From Mesostigma viride (taxonomy: Eukaryota; Streptophyta; Mesostigmatophyceae; Mesostigmatales; Mesostigmataceae), in contig RPFO01000380.1 in NCBI GenBank assembly GCA_009746045.1, positions 1,991,899 through 2,055,898 of the forward strand: 64,000 nt of DNA, given 5' to 3'. This document shows, piece by piece, positions 63,640 to 64,000 of this stretch; the first letter of the stretch is position 1; every line of letters begins with the position of its first letter. The notes beneath the pieces are model-generated. The model saw nothing but the letters and a program-made list of their open reading frames with translations. It made no database searches and had not been told where the DNA came from. The translations under genes were made by a program, and so were the position numbers.

Positions 63640-64000
63640 CCAGGCCCAAAACAGGTTCGAACCAGGTCCAAAACAGCTTCGAACCAGGTCCAAGACAGGT
63701 TCTAACCAGGTCCAAAACAGGTCCAAACCAGGTCCAAACCAGGTCCAAACCAGGTCCAAACCAGGTCCAAACCAGGTCCAAACCAGGTCCAAACCAGGTC
63801 CAAACCAGGTCCAAACCAGGTCCAAACCAGGTCCAAACCAGGTCCAAACCAGGTCCAAACCGGGCCCAAACCAGGTCCAAACCAGGTCCAAACCAGGTCC
63901 AAACCAGGTCCAAACCAAGTCCAAACCAGGTCCAAACCAGGTCCAAACCAGGCCCAAACCAGGTCCAAACAAGGCCCAAACCAAGTCCAAACCAAGTCCA
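63640..64000 (-). repeat. 11-bp tandem repeat (CCAGGTCCAAA) upstream of the golgin-like exons
   Basis: About 33 copies running off the window end, with variants (CAGGCCC, CAAGTCC, CAGCTTCG near the left edge). It probably lies in an intron. The FGPGLDLVWTW-type ORFs it creates on the minus strand are artefacts. Confidence 0.93.

Noticed and set aside
63209-63995. Phe-Gly-Pro-Gly-Leu-Asp-Leu-Val-Trp repeat ORFs
   Set aside because: Translation of the 11-bp tandem repeat. An 11-bp unit is not a multiple of three, so all frames repeat equally.

Overview
The window is repeat-dominated nuclear DNA of a eukaryote. Spliceosomal GT-AG introns, GC-rich exons, a flagellar-type EML/WD40 gene and the mix of chromovirus, RLE-type non-LTR and TTAA elements suggest a green alga with a large genome. 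A prasinophyte such as Cymbomonas or Pyramimonas is my guess and cannot be proved here. Only two host genes are visible, both in the right-hand 15 kb.

1-41265: one degenerate plus-strand Ty3/gypsy chromovirus (element A), opened by later insertions. Its pol runs 1-1863, resumes at 12594-13577 and ends in a chromodomain at 35936-36130. A third ORF (36157-38540), a PPT and the 3' LTR (40690-41265) follow. The insertions are: (a) 1864-12593, a minus-strand Ty3/gypsy element whose polyprotein carries a DNMT3-like cytosine methyltransferase between protease and RT and a PHD finger at the C-terminus, with split direct repeats in place of normal LTRs; (b) 13578-35935, a 22.4-kb segment with about 65-bp TIRs and an ACTG duplication, containing a TTAA-flanked element (16235-24298), itself interrupted by a full-length PHD/RING/RT/RLE non-LTR element (17786-24139, 11-bp TSD), and a pol-less LTR element (25584-34572, TSD CTGAT) related to element A; (c) a ~1.74-kb insertion with palindromic ends (about 38692-40461).

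41266-49260: two fragments of one LINE family in opposite orientations. Element A sits in the minus-strand one. The plus-strand one is interrupted by a second ~1.74-kb palindrome-ended insertion. The rest is noncoding repeat debris.

49691-58768: a nine-exon host gene, assembled by eye with every splice phase matching, encoding a 1177-residue EML-type protein (degenerate EF-hand, HELP, WD40 propellers, acidic repeat tail). Its introns hold several simple repeats. 58769-62529 is intergenic and includes a 600-bp CACATG array. 62530-63610 on the minus strand is the 3' end of a golgin-84-like gene, convergent with the EML gene. An 11-bp tandem repeat upstream of it runs off the window.

Overall the left two thirds is a nested transposon cluster up to five levels deep. 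Its most notable content is two unrelated retroelements that both carry chromatin-related domains (DNMT plus PHD; PHD plus RING).
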